Shown here: one piece after another, positions 61,639 through 64,000 of the stretch
How the letters are laid out: each line of letters opens with the position of its first letter
Position numbering within the stretch: position 1 is the first letter of the stretch
Source of the DNA: Microbacterium sp. LWS13-1.2
GTDB taxonomy: Bacteria; Actinomycetota; Actinomycetes; Actinomycetales; Microbacteriaceae
Length of the DNA stretch: 64,000 nt
Direction: 5' to 3'
Assembly (NCBI RefSeq): GCF_040144835.1
Contig: NZ_CP151632.1
Span: 124,001 to 188,000 of the forward strand
Notes under the pieces: model-generated
Told to the model about the DNA's origin: nothing
Databases searched by the model: none
Seen by the model: only the letters and a program-made list of their open reading frames with translations
Translations under genes and position numbers: made by a program

Positions 61639-62571
61639 TCAGGGGGTTCCGGCGCCGTCGCCCGGCGGCTCGGCGACATCGAGGATGGCCTCGGCGAAGG
61701 CGTGCGGCGCTTCGGCGGGCAGGTGGTGTCCGGCATCCGGAATCTGTCGATGCTGGCGCGGGCCGGTGAAGAACCGGTCGTGCTGCGATCCGTCGGTCGC
61801 GGGGAAGTTGCCGTCGGCGGTGCCGTCGAGCGTGATTGTCGGCACGGTGATCGGCGGCAGCGCGGCGAGGCGCCGCTCGACGTCGACGTGCTGAGGTGCA
61901 CCGGGTTCGAGGCCGAGCCGGTGTCGGTACGAGTGGATGACCACGTCGACGTAGTCGGGATTGTCGAACGCTGCGGCGGCGCGAGCCAGGTGGGCGTCGT
62001 CGAACGTCCAGGCGGGGGAGTTGCGGCGCCAGATGACGTCGGCGATCCCCCGCGGGTCCTGTGACAGGCCGGCGCGGCCGCGCTCGGTCGCGAAGTACCA
62101 GAAGTACCAGAATCCGGCCTCCAGACCGGGCGCGAGCGGGATGCCGGCTGCCGAGATGTCCTGGATCAGATAGCCGTTGACCGACACCAGCCCTCCCACA
62201 CGCTCGGGCCAGAGCGCGGCGACGACGCAGGCGGCGCGGGCGCCCCAGTCGTAGCCCGCGAGGATGGGCTGCTCCAGCTGGAGGGCGTCGATGAATGCGA
62301 GCAGGTCGGCTCCGAGAGCCGCCTGCTGCCCGGAGCGGATGGTGCGTGCCTCGCGGAACGCCGTGGGCCCGTGCCCGCGAAGCGACGGGACGAGGACGCG
62401 GTAGCCGGCATCCGTCAGCAGCGGCACGACGTCCACGTAGCTGTGGATGTCGTACGGGAAGCCGTGGAGCAGCACGACCGGCTCGGCAGCGGGATCACCG
62501 GCGTCGATGTAGGCGACGGTGAGCTCGCCGGCGTCGATGGTGCGCAGCGGCGTGCGGAATGCGGTGAGCAT
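61639..62571 (-). CDS. Alpha/beta hydrolase, epoxide hydrolase/dehalogenase type
   Basis: 310 residues. VVLLHGFPYDIHSYVDVVPLL (oxyanion HGFP) and ILAGYDWGARAACVVAAL give an aspartate nucleophile in G-Y-D-W-G, typical of epoxide hydrolases and haloalkane dehalogenases. A C-terminal DAGHHLPAEAP carries the base His. The substrate is unknown. It lies after a terminator that ends the upstream hydrolase. Confidence 0.9.
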   Translation of the reverse strand: MLTAFRTPLRTIDAGELTVAYIDAGDPAAEPVVLLHGFPYDIHSYVDVVPLLTDAGYRVLVPSLRGHGPTAFREARTIRSGQQAALGADLLAFIDALQLEQPILAGYDWGARAACVVAALWPERVGGLVSVNGYLIQDISAAGIPLAPGLEAGFWYFWYFATERGRAGLSQDPRGIADVIWRRNSPAWTFDDAHLARAAAAFDNPDYVDVVIHSYRHRLGLEPGAPQHVDVERRLAALPPITVPTITLDGTADGNFPATDGSQHDRFFTGPRQHRQIPDAGHHLPAEAPHAFAEAILDVAEPPGDGAGTP

Positions 62572-62590
62572 GGGTTGCCTCTCGAGTGGG

Positions 62591-62629
62591 GCGGCGCCCC
62601 GGAGACCGGACCGTCGTCCGGGGCGCCGC
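62591..62629 (-). terminator. Terminator between the two hydrolase genes
   Basis: A 12-base perfect stem (GCGGCGCCCCGG and its complement) with a 15-base loop lies 7 bases after the stop of the upstream minus-strand gene. No T-run follows. Confidence 0.65.
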
Positions 62630-62636
62630 GGGTCTG

Positions 62637-63377
62637 TCACGCTGCCGCGGTGAGGCTCGCCACGTAGGCCTTGGCCGCCTCGGCGATCGTCGCGGCGACC
62701 GCAGCGGGCTCCGACACCGAGATGGCGTGCGAGGCACCGGCGATCTCGTGGGTGCCTCGTGATGCGGCGCGCTCGGCACCGGCTCGGTGCACGGCCACCG
62801 GAATGTTGAGGTCCAGCTCGCCGAAGACATGCCACGACGGGATGTCGCGCCACGCCGGGTGCTCGGTCGGCAGACCCTCCGACAGCGCGGCCTGCGTGAC
62901 CGGGCGCTGCGTGGCGGCCATCAGCGCGGCGACCTCGGTGGAGACGTCGGCGGCGAACTGGTGGTGGAAGAGCTCCGGACGGATGACGAACTCGTTGCCA
63001 CCGCTCGAGACCGGGTACGCGGCGAGCGCGTCGCCGAGGGTGCTGCCGGGCGCGCTGTTCGACAGGTCGAACGCGCTCTGGCCGGTCTCGGGCACGAACG
63101 CCCCGACGTAGACGAGGCCGACGACAGCGGCGTTGCCCGCCGCCGCCTCCGTGATGACGAGCCCGGCGTACGAGTGGCCGACGAGGACGATCGGGCCGTC
63201 GATCGACGCCAGCACATCACGCACGTAGGCGGCGTCGCCGGCCAGGCTGCGCAGCGGGTTCGCGACGGCCACCGCGCGGACGTCGTGCTGCTGCAGCTGG
63301 GCGATGACGCCGTTCCACGAGGATGACTCGGCGAACGCGCCGTGGACGAGGACGATGGTGGGCTCCTGCTCGGACAT
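62637..63377 (-). CDS. Alpha/beta hydrolase
   Basis: 246 residues starting MSEQEPTIVLVHGAFAESSSWNGVI. HGAF gives the oxyanion region and IVLVGHSYAGLVI the serine elbow GHSYAG. The late IAGASHAISVSEPAAVAATI carries the catalytic His. A strong ribosome site (AAAGGA) lies 6 bases before the ATG. It is a paralogue of the hydrolase at 53907 (the same opening and elbow). Function: esterase-like, substrate unknown. Confidence 0.9.
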   Translation of the reverse strand: MSEQEPTIVLVHGAFAESSSWNGVIAQLQQHDVRAVAVANPLRSLAGDAAYVRDVLASIDGPIVLVGHSYAGLVITEAAAGNAAVVGLVYVGAFVPETGQSAFDLSNSAPGSTLGDALAAYPVSSGGNEFVIRPELFHHQFAADVSTEVAALMAATQRPVTQAALSEGLPTEHPAWRDIPSWHVFGELDLNIPVAVHRAGAERAASRGTHEIAGASHAISVSEPAAVAATIAEAAKAYVASLTAAA

Positions 63378-63556
63378 GTCTGTTCCTTTCGAGGGTGGAC
63401 GAGGGATGTTGTCAGCCAAGACCGGCCGCGGCGGGCAGTTGTGACCGCCGGAAGCGAAATGCGACGAAACAGGGAAACGTGTCACAGATCGCGACGGCGT
63501 CCGGTCTCAGCTGGAGACGTGCGCTTCCCGCGCGCGATGAACAGAGAGGGTTCGAC

Positions 63557-64000
63557 ATGAGGATCGCTGTCATCGGGGGAACCGGGCTGATCGGCTCACG
63601 GGTCGTGGCCGGACTGCGGGCGACCGGGCACGACGTCGTCGTCGTCGCACGGGCGGTCGGCGTGAACTCGTTCACGGGGGAGGGTCTGGCCGACGCGCTC
63701 GCCGGAGTCGAGACCATCGTCGACGTGTCGAACTCGTCCTACACCGATGAGGCGGGTGCCCGCGAGTTCTTCAACGGATCGACCCTGAACCTTCTCACCT
63801 ACGGCGATGCCGCCGGGGTACGGCACCATGTCGTCCTGTCGGTCGTCGGAACCGACCGCCTCGCCCGCTCGGAAGGCGGGTACTTCCAGGCCAAGGCCGA
63901 GCAGGAGCGTCTCCTGACGGCCTCGGGCCGTCCGTTCACGATCGTGCACGCGACGCAGTTCTTCGAGTTCATCCGCAGCATCACGGATGCCGCCACCCGC
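63557..64000 (+). CDS. NAD(P)-binding (NmrA/atypical SDR) protein, 3' end outside window
   Basis: 148 codons to the window edge, no stop yet. The N-terminus MRIAVIGGTGLIGSRVVAGLRATGHDVVVVAR carries the GxxGxxG nucleotide motif. Then ALAGVETIVDVSNSSY, HVVLSVVGTDRL and YFQAKAEQERLLTASGRPFTIVHATQFFEF (with an active-type YxxxK as YFQAK) match the NmrA-like/atypical SDR group that reduces or senses redox state. Divergent from the hydrolase across 179 bases. Confidence 0.88.
   Translation, partial: MRIAVIGGTGLIGSRVVAGLRATGHDVVVVARAVGVNSFTGEGLADALAGVETIVDVSNSSYTDEAGAREFFNGSTLNLLTYGDAAGVRHHVVLSVVGTDRLARSEGGYFQAKAEQERLLTASGRPFTIVHATQFFEFIRSITDAATR

Overview
The window is a stretch of high-GC chromosome from an actinobacterium. 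The best fit is Microbacteriaceae, Microbacterium or a close relative. The evidence is strong GC bias at third positions, a prfB-ftsE-ftsX-smpB...ssrA order, an actinobacterial Ku/LigD pair, an RF2 without the enterobacterial frameshift, and many start codons lying 6-9 bases after a TANNNT -10 box (leaderless transcripts). No database was searched; all names come from motifs and family resemblance.

1-9.8 kb is core chromosome: an EcsC-like protein (cut by the window edge), a sugar/choline-type nucleotidyltransferase, an ABC transporter pair, a DUF3039 protein, pncB, then murI-rph-rdgB and a CDF metal exporter behind a Fur/Zur-like operator. 9.8-14.5 kb holds the divergent non-homologous end-joining pair ligD/ku, a DedA protein and tRNA-Leu(UAG). 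14.5-19.4 kb is a compact Tad/Flp pilus operon (tadA, tadB, tadC, flp, two TadE-like genes, one TadG-like gene). 19.4-25.4 kb has a RIO-type kinase with a leader peptide, a 1280-residue secreted subtilase and its divergent LuxR-type regulator. 25.5-31 kb has an MFS pump sharing a 25-bp promoter region with prfB, then ftsE-ftsX and smpB. 31-37 kb has a DHA2 exporter, an M20 peptidase with a SIMPL protein, a START-like protein and an FAD oxidoreductase.

At 37.2 kb lies ssrA (tmRNA). Its 3' end is the integration site of a roughly 9-kb genomic island (37.55-46.58 kb), flanked by a 21-bp direct repeat of the ssrA end and by near-identical 24-bp sites inside both ends. The island carries a tyrosine integrase and visibly lower-GC genes of unknown role: a HIRAN protein broken at a G10 tract, a DUF2510/DUF4041/T5orf172 fusion, a GTG-start helical protein, an HNH-like/SEC-C protein, a small HTH protein and a 660-residue zinc-ribbon protein. 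A 48-bp perfect palindrome lies among them. Beyond the right end is a deleted second integrase, the scar of an older island at the same site. This island is the best candidate for an undescribed (possibly defence) system.

47.7-64 kb is accessory metabolism and regulation: aquaporin, PhoD-like phosphatase, a membrane Ig-like protein, an epoxide hydrolase with a divergent WYL regulator and a coupled 43-residue membrane peptide, an ABC exporter with a two-component system in one operon, a hemerythrin/START pair, a saccharopine-dehydrogenase-like reductase, DUF1697, two alpha/beta hydrolases and an NAD(P)-binding protein cut by the window end.
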